A stretch of 64,000 bases of DNA from Septoria linicola (Eukaryota > Ascomycota > Dothideomycetes > Mycosphaerellales > Mycosphaerellaceae): positions 2,418,001 through 2,482,000 of the forward strand of contig CP099421.1 of the NCBI GenBank assembly GCA_024114885.1, written 5' to 3'. Numbering within the stretch: position 1 is the stretch's first letter; each line of letters opens with the position of its first letter. Both the position numbers and the translations under genes were made by a program. A model generated the notes under the pieces. That model had not been told where the DNA came from, did not search any database, and saw nothing but the letters and a program-made list of their open reading frames with translations. This document shows, piece by piece, positions 55,211-64,000 of the stretch.

Positions 55211-57069
55211 CTAAAGATCGATCAAACTGCCGCCATGCTGTTGCTGCTGCTGGCCAGGTCGTGGTCCGAACGGGTTGTTACCGCCAAAACCTGCGCCCGG
55301 TCCACCAAATTGTGCAGCTGGACCAGTCTGTGCTGGATATTGTGCTGGAGCCTGGCTGAAGAACGGATTTGTGCCAGTCTTCGCTGCCTCGAGTCTACCC
55401 ATTGAGCCTGCACCTGCAGAGTTGACATACGTGCCGGGTGCTGTGTGTTGAGCAGGAATACGCATATCGCCAACATTTCCGAAAGTGTCTTGACCTTCAC
55501 CACTTGCAAGCAGCGAGTTGAGCTTAGCCTGATATGGATCCTGTGGTGGCCGTTGCGTTTGCTGAGGCTGAATCGGCGAGGCAGGTTGTTGTGGTGCAGT
55601 AAAGTTTTGAATAGGGTTTGGGCGAGGCTGGATCTGCTGTGACGTTTGCTGTTCTCGTAGCGTATCGAGTGTAGGTTGTTTGAAGGGCGAAGAAGTCTGA
55701 CGTTGCTGCGTATGCGATGCGAATGGGTTGTTTGATCCAGTCGGCTGTGCAATGATGCTCGATTGTGCCGGGCCAGTGCTGGCCCAAGGGTTGTTCGATC
55801 CCGCTTGAGCAGTAGGCTGCTCCTGAATTGGTTGCTGCTGCTGCAGCATTTGGTTGCCCCATGGGTTGAAGGTGTTCTGAGGCTGAATGAATTGCTGAGC
55901 TGGTTGCCGCATTTGGTCCCATCCAGTCTGCTGTGGCTGCTGGTAGCCATATCCGTTCTGGAAAGCAGTCTGCTGCGGTTGGAGTCCACTGGGTTGACTA
56001 TACGCGTTGTTGAGATATCCGGTCTGTTGAGGCTGCTGCTGTTGCAGAGGGTTACCAAACCAGTCTACCGCTGCCTGTTGTTGGTAGCCTTGGTTGAAGC
56101 CAGTAGGCTGAGGTGCCTGGTCTGGAGTATTGTCAAACAGCAAGTCCTCCTGCTGCTGGTCCTCCAATTGTCGTTTGCGCAGTTCTTCTTCCTCCTTGCT
56201 CAGCTTGATGGCCTTTGCCAAGTCATCATCGGTCTCGAAACCACTTCGCTGCGCTCTTCTGGCCGCATCTTCTTCCGCCTCGTTCTTCGAAGCCTCCAAC
56301 GCCAGTCGGTACTCGAGGTCGTCATCGTCGTTTTGCGGTCGCTTCCTCTGCTGCTCTCGCTGCTTAGGCGTGGGATCACCTCCCAGTCCAAATTCTTCCA
56401 GCCCGGTAACACGCGACTTCCAGGATCCTCGGTTGGTTCTCTCTGCGCGAAGTCGCTCCTCGTCCAGGATCAAAGAGGTCAACTCTTTTGCGGAGTGTCG
56501 AACTAGCTTCAATTAGCATCAGCGCGTCCACAGCCATATCACACCAGCTTACTGCTTGCGCCAACGTCCCTGCCATCCTCGTCAATGTGGATGAATTCGC
56601 GCAGAGTCTTGATAATATAGATGTTCTTCCTGGCCCATGTGACTACCAGCTCCGAACCTTCATGAAGACAGTAGTCAAGGACTTTCAGACTCTTCAGCAC
56701 ATGTCGCCAGTTCTTTCCCTTGTCGTTCAATCGCTTGTCCAGCATGTCCATGACCTCGTAGAAATCGGTGGAGCTGTGTGATCATGTCAGCGGGTGGCCA
56801 GATAGCTCTTGGTCATGCGCAGTAGCAAGTTCCAGCAGCACGCCTGCAAGCGATCCATCTGCATACCTGTTGTATGTGATTCTGGCCACATCGGCCATAT
56901 CTGCGCCCGTAGGGCCCCATGGATCATTGCTAGTCGCTGCACCATTCGATCAGTATCGCGCAGACGTCGTGACCTGCGCATCATCTTGTAGCATACCATT
57001 ACGGACTTTGACTTGCACAGACGAGTATCCTTTGGTGACATTCTTCACGCTTCGTAAGACGGACGACAT
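55211..57069 (-). CDS. ENT1: epsin (ENTH-domain endocytic adaptor)
   Basis: Four exons: 57069-56997, 56936-56867, 56773-56545 and 56506-55211, 555 residues. The ENTH domain occupies the first 145 residues: VLRSVKNVTKGYSSVQVKVRNAT, NDPWGPTGADMADVARITYN, YEVMDMLDKRL, NWRHVLKSLKVLDYCLHEGSE, IKTLREFIHIDEDGRDVG. Ubiquitin-interacting motifs follow (DDLEYRLALEASKNE and DDDLAKAIKLSKEEEEL). The rest is Gln-rich with several NPF or NPW motifs that bind EH proteins (NNPFAS, TNPFFS, NNPFGP). It ends GGSLIDL, a clathrin-box type end. Epsins bend membrane and recruit ubiquitinated cargo at clathrin sites. At the third junction the obvious GTAAGC donor is out of frame; GTGTGA a few bases later keeps it. 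Confidence 0.93.
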
Positions 57070-57710
57070 GTCGGCGGGCTAGGCTGCAACCAATGTTGCG
57101 CGGATAGCGGAGGAAGCGGCTGTCTGGGTGGATCGAGGTTCAGTGCTTCTGTGTGAGTGTCTAAAGTGGAAAGTGAAAGTGCGCGGGTTGTCGAGTATCA
57201 ATGTCAAGTGCAGGAAGGCGTCAGAGCACTTGTGGCAGTAGTTAACTTAGTCTAATGGGTGCGCTGCCGCACAGATGACGCAGATTGAGGCTCGTCGGGA
57301 TCTGCGCTTGGACGGCCAAGAGTGAGACAGAGAACAGAGAATTGCAGCGATCAAATCATGTGCCAGTCAGTAATGCACGAGTTCAGTTGTAGAGAAAGTG
57401 GACATGAAATCGTGCTGCCTGGTCCAGCGACAGAGTTGCGACGATGACCTTGCTGCTTGCGCGTTCACCGTCGTAGTAGTAATCTCTTCTTCGTCTTTGT
57501 ATCGTGTACACCCAAGGAAAAGGCGACAAGGCGCAGCTCAGCTTCCAAACGGCAATAATAGGCCCGAGAAAGTGGTCCGTGTCAGGGATGCTTGGCGCCC
57601 ACACGAGCACTTCAATTCTTCGCCGACAACTTTCTGCACTCTGCAAGCTCGTCGAAGCCAACATTACCAACCCTCTCTAATTCCCTTCCTCCGAGCAACA
57701 GACCGTCAAC
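57070..57710. other. divergent promoter of epsin and RPL8
   Basis: About 640 bases shared by two divergent genes. Overlapping short frames only. The last 60 bases before 57711 are pyrimidine-rich (CCCTCTCTAATTCCCTTCCT), as usual for a ribosomal protein leader. Confidence 0.45.
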
Positions 57711-58858
57711 ATGGTAAGCATCGCGACAACTACATTAGACGGTTAGTCATCTGCCTCTGCTCGCTGATCACAACTGCGCTCGCACTTTCGACGGTGTTTC
57801 GCATATGCGATTTGGCGGGCATGCAATGGCAATGATCCAATTACTTTTCCACCATCATCTCTGCGGAGTGGTGTGTGTGACTATGGCTTGAGCTGTGTCG
57901 GGCAACCGCGCAGTCTCTATAGAGAAGACAGCAGTTGCTGATTGTTCTTCTCAATGATAGCCTCCAAAAGCTGGTGCTAAGAAGGCTGCTCCGGCACCTT
58001 TCCCTGCCACCAAGGCCGGTGTCAGCAAGAAGCAGGCCAAGGTATGTCACGATTCACCTCGAATGTGCTAATTCACGCTTGCTGACAGTGAGATAGAACC
58101 CTCTCATCGAGCGCCGTGCACGCAACTACGGTATCGGCCAGGATGTCCAGCCACGCCGCAACCTTTCCCGCATGGTGAAGTGGCCAGAGTATGTTCGTCT
58201 GCAGCGCCAGCGCAAGATCTTGAACATGCGTCTCAAGGTCCCACCGGCTATCGCTCAGTTCAACAACACCCTCGACCGCAACACCGCTGCCCAGGCTTTC
58301 AAGTTCCTCAACAAGTACCGACCAGAGACCAAGGCCGAGAAGAAGGAGCGTCTCCACAAGGAGGCCACCGCTGTCGCTGAGGGCAAGAAGAAGGAGGATG
58401 CCAGCAAGAAGCCGTACGCCGTCAAGTACGGTCTGAACCACGTCGTGGCCCTCATCGAGGCTAAGAAGACTGCTCTCGTCCTCATCCCTAATGATGTCGA
58501 CCCAATCGAGCTCGTTGTCTTCCTCCCAGCTCTCTGCAGGAAGATGGGTGTCCCATACGCCATTGTTAAGGGCAAGGCCCGTCTCGGAACGGTTGTCCAC
58601 AAGAAGGTAGGCAAACCTCCACTCGACCATGATGTGTCAAGCTAACAAACTTCTCAGACCGCTGCAGCACTCGCCATCACCGAGGTTCGTGCTGAGGACA
58701 AGAACGAGCTTTCCAAGCTCGTCCAGGCCGTCAAGGAGGGCTACATGGAGAAGAACGAGGAGGCCAAGCGCCACTGGGGTGGTGGTATCATGGGTGCCAA
58801 GTCTGTCGCCGCCACCAAGAAGGCCGCCCAGCGTGCTGAGCGTGAGATCAAGATCTAA
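57711..58858 (+). CDS. RPL8: 60S ribosomal protein L8 (eL8, L7a type)
   Basis: Four exons: 57711-57713, 57961-58041, 58097-58606 and 58658-58858, 264 residues (yeast Rpl8: 256). The first coding exon is the ATG alone, followed by a 247-nt intron; PPKAGAKKAAPAP begins exon 2. Family sequences are plain: NPLIERRARNYGIGQDVQP, RNLSRMVKWPEYVRLQRQRKIL, NKYRPETKAEKKERL, and the L7Ae domain GLNHVVALIEAKKTALVLIPNDVDPIELV. It is an external protein of the large ribosomal subunit near the polypeptide exit side, and it acts with the rRNA-processing machinery during assembly. Confidence 0.97.
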
Positions 58859-59252
58859 ATGGTCTGATTCTCCATTGTTGCATACAGAGCATGGCGTTCA
58901 AAAAGCACGACAAGGGCTGTCTGCTGGGAGGGTTTTAGCTTATGGGAATGATACCACGCTGAATGAAAAACGGCACTCAATACTGTGGCTGCTCTCCCGC
59001 AGCAGGACGATGATTACGGTCTCTTGTATGCGTTCCATTTCTCGTCTCATCATGTGCACCAACGTCCAGCCGGCCCTTCCTACGTTCATCTTGTCCATGT
59101 TGCCGTGTCACGCACTGTACACATTCGCCGCCGACTTCCACATCTAAGGAACGAATGAATCGATTTGGCAAAGACAGTGAACATGCTCATACAATGTCAG
59201 ATCCCAGATACAACATCTCCGCCATCATTATCAAGCATAACACCTGCCGCTC

Positions 59253-60854
59253 TCAGACCTTTCTTGGCTGTAGCAATCCATGCACCGACAACCACAACTT
59301 CGAAGACGTCTGGCCAAGGTGCTCCCTTTTCTCCAATTGGTGAATCTGCCACGAACGCAACAGCCATGCCGCTGCAGCTCCAGCAAGAAACATGCATCCA
59401 GTGAAGATCTGAGCACTCCGATATCCCTTGGCAGCAACGAGTTCCAGCGCCATTCCCTCTGCGAATGTAGTTGGCAGGACAAGAGGCAGACAGATCATGC
59501 CAAAAGCGCTCGGCAGTCTCTGCATCCCAGTGATCTCCGCCGTCACCGGGATGACGGTACCCCAGAAAGTCCCCGTAGCTGTTCCTGCTGCAATCGCAAA
59601 CAAGATGAGCACCCCGTAAGAATTCGAAGGCACCCAAATCGCCAGACAAAAGACTCCGCAAAGCGCAGTCATGCCCGTGGCGATATTGATCCTCCCAAAA
59701 GAATCCGACATCCACCCAACAAGCGGCCGCCCAAACCCCAGCCCCAAATTCAACATCGCACCCACCACAGCTCCCTGCTGCGCATTCAGCCCGATCGACT
59801 GCGCATAGTTCGGCAGCGAATACAACAGCACAATATACCCCAACTCCGTCATCCACCCCCAAGTAATCAACAACCACGTCTCCACCCTCGCGTACTCCCT
59901 CAAATCAAAAGCCTTCGTGTTCGGCCTGACCAAGCGATTCCGATCCTTGAGCAAAACCGCACAAGTCAAATTGACCACAAGACTGCTGATAGCCAGGATT
60001 CGACACGTCCACCTCCAGCCCAACATCTCCAGTCCTGCGCCTGCTCCGAGGTTATACGCTAGTCCGCCGAACCCGGCTCCAGAAGATGCGATCCCCACAG
60101 CGAGACTCCGGCGTTTGGAGAACCACTGCGGCAAGATGGCCGCAGCAGTAATGTACAAGCAGCCCATCCCCCATCCGAAACAAACTCCTTGGCTAAGGAA
60201 AAGATGCCAGACTTGCGTTGCGAAGGAGGATGTGAGCATTGATGCTGCGACGAGCAATGTGCCGATCATCAATGTGATTCTGGTGCCGAATTTCTCGTTG
60301 GAGAGCGCGACAAAGGGGGTTACCATGAGAGCTTGCGAGATGGAGAGACCGCCGATCAGGGCGTACTCGAGATGGGTCGCATTGGGAAAGGTTGATTCGG
60401 AGAGGTAGTAGGCCAGGAAAACTCCCCAGGCGGCGTTGACGCCCCATGTGCTGTGGTGATTATCAGCCTCGATCTTGATTGTATGGAAGTCTGAGCGACG
60501 TACTGTGCGTTGATGAGGCATACACAAGCTGTGCAGACCCAGCCTGTTCTCATATCAGTACTCAGATCAAGATTCGTCCATGGTATCTGTTGGCTCACCA
60601 TATCCTCCATCAGGAGGAACATCCTCCCGCATAGCCACATTCGTCTCCGTGCCAGTAAGCGTAAGCGTTCGCATCTCAATATCTCCGCTCCCAGTCACAG
60701 ATGGAACTCGACTCGTCGCATTCGACCATGCTGTTGGCGTTGTGGCAGCAGTTAAGTCTTGTGCAACATTTCCTTCGTCGGATACATGGTTCTTATGGGC
60801 AGATGTATTCGCCACTGCCGCAGACGACATATTAGTCTGCTCGTGTTCAGCCAT
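59253..60854 (-). CDS. MFS transporter, monocarboxylate (MCT/Mch) type
   Basis: Three exons, 60854-60599, 60543-60504 and 60450-59253, 497 residues. A hydrophilic N-terminus of about 80 residues ends in the family signature DGGYGWVC (split by the first intron), which marks the monocarboxylate porter group; the middle exon is only 40 nt. Twelve hydrophobic segments follow, starting WGVNAAWGVFLAYYL; ILPQWFSKRRSLAVGIASSGAGFGG is the conserved loop after segment 4, and FGRPLVGWMSDSFGR the one in the second half. Yeast Mch proteins are mostly not monocarboxylate transporters, so the substrate is open. Confidence 0.9.
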
Positions 60855-61384
60855 GATCTTTCAACAAAGCAATCTGTGGAAAGCCGTAAGTAGTGTTGCG
60901 AGAAAGAGACATCTGACGGTGAGGTATCGATGACGGCGTATGCACGTTGAGAGTCATCGTGATCGAGTTTGCGAAAATAGCTTGCAGAGTAGACCGGGCC
61001 GGGGTTCGACGGCATTGGGATTCTTGCTCGAAAGGAGTTGTTTCTGCAGGTGTTCGGTACTCGCTTGTTAGGGTAAGCTAGCCGTGTGTGGAAGTGCTGT
61101 CCACTTGGGCTTGGGGTTTAGCGTGTTGCCGTGCAGCCTCGTCTTCGTGTCCCTATGTCGAAAGTGAGTTGTGAGTAAGCGTGCGTGAGATATACATGTG
61201 TGCAGTGTTCAGGGAGACCTCAAGAGTATGCCAGCCTTGCTGCCATGATCACTGCTGATGTACAATTCTTGCCTCGCATGTACCAGACATTATTTCGGAC
61301 GACCTTGCAGTTCATGGCAATAGGCTATTATAGCCATGTATTTCCAATGCAGACAGACCATGATATCGACATTTGCTCTTAGGT

Positions 61385-61909
61385 CTAATAAGAATAAGCA
61401 GCTAGCACTCCTGCTAATGCTGCATCAATTCTCGCATTCGCGTCCGCAAAACCTGGGTTTTTCGAGGCCAAAATCTGTCCGTACTGATAGGAAGCCGACC
61501 TCAAAGCCTGAAGTGACTGCAAGACTCTCTCGGACAGCTTGTCAGCAACGAAGAAGTCCTTCTTCTGACTCAGCAGTGCCGCGGTGGCCTCCACGTTTGG
61601 CGCTAGTGTGTAGTAGATGAAGCTCAGAGCTTGCTGAGACTCCTGCTCCGATGCGAAGCCATAGTAGCCGCCGCTTGCGATGGCGTTGTTGATGTCTTTG
61701 GTGAGTTGTTCGTTGGCGTTTTGAATTGGAAGAGCGCTGAAGAGGCCGCCTTTGTACGCGCTGAGCGCACTTTGCAAAGCCGTGGTGTCGGTGTTGATTG
61801 TGTTGAGGTCGTCGATTATGGCTGCCGAGGCGCGAGGGTGTATAAGAGGTGCCGAGTATGCGATTGTCGCAAGCAGGAGGGAAGCGATGGTCCAGTTTAG
61901 GGCGACCAT
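61385..61909 (-). CDS. HsbA-like secreted cell-surface protein
   Basis: Single exon, 174 residues from the ATG at 61909. A signal peptide (LNWTIASLLLATIAYSA) is followed by a wholly helical mature part with the HsbA pattern: IIDDLNTINTDTTALQSAL, then Ala/Leu-rich helices, and NARIDAALAGVLAAYSY at the end. There is no cysteine. HsbA of Aspergillus oryzae binds hydrophobic surfaces and recruits lytic enzymes; relatives include the Mp1 galactomannoprotein antigens. The open frame runs 18 codons further upstream, but the signal peptide marks the start. Confidence 0.85.
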   Translation of the reverse strand: MVALNWTIASLLLATIAYSAPLIHPRASAAIIDDLNTINTDTTALQSALSAYKGGLFSALPIQNANEQLTKDINNAIASGGYYGFASEQESQQALSFIYYTLAPNVEATAALLSQKKDFFVADKLSERVLQSLQALRSASYQYGQILASKNPGFADANARIDAALAGVLAAYSY

Positions 61910-62550
61910 TTTGGCGTCGGTATGCTGCAGAGTAGACAGGTCGTGCACTTGATGGAGATTCAAACTTCTGTGAGCTGGACGTGCATCTTGAGAGAGGCAC
62001 GTTCTTCTACTTTAGCTTGCACTCATGGTCCTAGCGAAGGTTCAACTGCGATAAAGTGATGCTGGGGAACGACACCATAACGTAGACAAGAACCATACGC
62101 TAAATTGCTACTTCTGTTCCGATTGAATTCGAATCAAGGGAACATTCGTCACATCTGTCACCGCGCGTAAGGTTCCTGACGAACGGGAGTTATTGAAGAG
62201 TGTCCGTGCATAACAAATGTGGAAAGACCCATGCCAAATGAGGCTGCCTGATGCTGGCGCACTGTTGGGCATATCCTAACTAGCTCCAACACTGCACGTC
62301 AACGAGTGGTCCAATGGCCGAGGAGCTTGAGGTCCGTCTTGCGCAGGATCAAGCTGAATCAAGAACGTGCTTCATGCGAGCCTGTGAGCTTGTCCGCGGG
62401 TGATGTCCTGTTCCTGTCAAGACTGAAATCAGTCAAGTCTTGGTACCGCCCAAAGCTCAAATTGTTCGACGATGGGCGATTTCATTCTGGTGTATGTCTC
62501 GATCCGCGTTCATTACTCGTGCACACGCGCTGAGCGTCGAAGGCCCTTTT
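61910..62550. other. intergenic, no supported gene
   Basis: Nothing recognised between the HsbA-like and BTB genes; a 75-codon plus-strand frame at 62306-62533 has no motif. Confidence 0.3.
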
Positions 62551-63249
62551 CTATTGCTCCTCCCGTGACACCACGTCGATAATATCCAGCGCCAGCTCAG
62601 GTAGCTCAAGTATGATCTCCTTGAATTCTTTCTTCTGCATCAGATCTGGGAGATGCTCGCGACAGATCTCCTTGAAAATATCGCGAATTTGTCCACCATG
62701 ACTTGGTGTCTCCTCGTAGATGATGCGAAGTAGATCCGGAAATGATCCATACCGCAAGAGCGTTTCGACCTTCTCCTTTGCAGATTTGACCGCGTCTGAG
62801 AGGAGGCCGTCCAGTTGGTACTTGCCCGCAACAGCAAACAATTCCAAGTCGTGGTAGATGTCCAAGGGGGCACTCTTCTCTTCAAAAGGGTCGAGGCCGT
62901 AGATGTACTTCAACATATCGGCGATAGTGTCTGAGTCGTCGTCGTACAGCACGAGAACTTGTGATTTGGACTCCTATCAGAAGGCGTCAGCGTATTGGAG
63001 CGCTTCGTGTCCTATTCAACATGCTCTCCTACAATGAAGGTGCCGGTGAAAGCCGATCGAAAGAACTCCGATGCCATGGCTAAGATTAATTTGTGGGCGG
63101 GCATTCTGCGATTGTCACAGATAATGGTCACATCGGACAGGAGTGGTGAGAGGTAGAATCTGATGCGCGTCAGAGAGCACTAACAAGCGGCCTCGCCCTG
63201 CCACTCACTTTTGTAGGTCGGCCTGCCTAAAGCATGGTGGCATGGCCAT
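62551..63249 (-). CDS. BTB/POZ-domain protein
   Basis: Three exons: 63249-63209, 63159-63033 and 62973-62551, 196 residues. The BTB fold is read across them: YLSPLLSDVTIICDNRRMPAHKLILAMASEFFRSAFTGTFIE, then QVLVLYDDDSDTIADMLKYIYG and DLELFAVAGKYQLDGLL. A short helical tail follows (IFKEICREHLPDLMQ). No kelch, MATH or zinc-finger partner domain. Small fungal BTB proteins of this kind are common and mostly uncharacterised; possible roles are adaptor for cullin-3 or self-association. Two in-frame ATGs (63249, 63243) lie together; the first was taken. Confidence 0.88.
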
Positions 63250-63652
63250 GGCTACTTGATGTCTGTGAAGGTCTCAGAGGTCGAGTTACAGTACCAGGCC
63301 GAGTGCGCAAGTCCGATAATGAGCGACTGCATCAAGTGCTGGAGCTGACCGTTTGTTTCAGATTCATTGTCGATTGCAGTTTCACCTTCGGCCTGTTATC
63401 ATGCCTTCACTTTTCTCCAGAACTTATACCTTCACTTTCTTCAGGAAGAAGACTGTGACTGTACTGTAAGCCTGCGATCTATCGGGTGGGTTTGTCCGAT
63501 AACATCACGTTCGTGTCCGTGGATTGGGCATCTTGTGCTCGTAATGATTACAATGGCCAAGCTATAGCGTTGACTGTCACTGTTATCTAGACCTACAAGA
63601 TATTTCTTCTGCCAACAAAGTCCGGCAGCGATTCCTACACATCAGCCGCAAC
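63250..63652. other. no supported gene
   Basis: Intergenic sequence between the BTB gene and the partial gene at the right edge; no recognisable feature. Confidence 0.35.
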
Positions 63653-64000
63653 TTACTTTCCCAACCAAGAGAAAGCCGATGCCCCTCCTATGGGATTCGC
63701 TTTCGTCTTGACTGTGGGAGCAGTTGCAGACGTGGTCCCAGCACTGTCTTTGGTAGGCTTCTCGGTACCGCTGATTCTTCGCCCTTCGTCGAAGAAACGA
63801 CTCTTGCTACTCTCCACAGCAGTAGAAGCAGCAGGGCTGCCAGTGCCGGATGCGGCAGTGCTGGCCGAAAATGTCCTTGAAGGAGTTGTCTTCGGCTTGA
63901 GTACTTTGATGCCAGTCTCTTTGCGCTGGTATCCCGCGTCTCGCGTTTTGCTGGCATTCGCCCAATCTAGCCCAGGACCATTCGACGGGGGAGCACTCGT
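63653..64000 (-). CDS. 3' end of a gene running off the right edge
   Basis: From the window end the minus strand is open for 115 codons to a TAA at 63655-63653. The product is Ser/Thr/Ala-rich with a more ordered start (GPGLDWANASKTRDAGYQRK, then ETGIKVLKPKT) and ends FSWLGK. No domain is recognised. The stop overlaps a good donor (AAGTAAGT), so the last codons could instead be spliced to a further exon. No start codon is inside the window. Confidence 0.5.
   Translation of the reverse strand, partial: TSAPPSNGPGLDWANASKTRDAGYQRKETGIKVLKPKTTPSRTFSASTAASGTGSPAASTAVESSKSRFFDEGRRISGTEKPTKDSAGTTSATAPTVKTKANPIGGASAFSWLGK

Noticed and set aside
1..64000. CRISPR array, phage or bacterial operon
   Set aside because: No regularly spaced repeats, no phage genes, and spliced eukaryotic genes throughout.

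Overview
The window is nuclear DNA of a filamentous ascomycete (Pezizomycotina). Dothideomycetes is my guess from protein character, not something I could test. The evidence is short GT-AG introns (about 45-130 bases) with CTAAC/CTGAC branch points, clear orthologues of yeast and Aspergillus genes, and fungus-only families (HET domain, Zn2Cys6 regulators, HsbA, DUF3632). Genes lie on both strands with no operons.

Left part (1-26 kb): a Rsr1/Bud1-type Ras GTPase, an NmrA-like oxidoreductase, a HET-domain gene with one abnormal exon junction, transaldolase, Cu/Zn superoxide dismutase, a secreted guanyl-specific ribonuclease of the T1 family, a DUF3632 protein, the osmosensor Sho1, a Dur3-type urea transporter, adenylosuccinate lyase, a DUF4267 membrane protein and an arylamine N-acetyltransferase. 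A coding-like tract in shifting frames lies at 19.8-20.8 kb.

Middle (26-47 kb): a Pro/Gln/Tyr-rich protein, a GST-like protein, a possible two-exon 41-codon gene, a 4'-phosphopantetheinyl transferase, the glutaminase subunit of vitamin B6 synthase, Nup82 divergent from the cap-binding subunit Cbc2, a multi-exon membrane protein, a Zn2Cys6 regulator and mitochondrial ribosomal protein mL46. The membrane protein and the regulator each carry exactly one in-frame stop codon in an otherwise intact exon chain.

Decayed block (47.8-52.3 kb): a tRNA-Lys cut off in its T arm next to a small inverted repeat, then two diverged copies of a 115-130 bp dispersed repeat that bracket a 9-bp minisatellite, a broken zinc-type alcohol dehydrogenase and a broken Zn2Cys6 regulator. 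A second degenerate tRNA (Gly-UCC) lies at 16.8 kb.

Right part (52-64 kb): a conserved-looking hypothetical protein with a relic of its own 3' end 1.4 kb downstream, a small secreted cysteine-containing protein, epsin, ribosomal protein L8 (eL8), a monocarboxylate-type MFS transporter, an HsbA-like cell-surface protein, a BTB/POZ protein and the 3' end of a further gene. The intact genes are mostly housekeeping. The unusual content is the cluster of decaying genes between about 40 and 52 kb. All exon boundaries were derived by hand from splice signals and reading frame.
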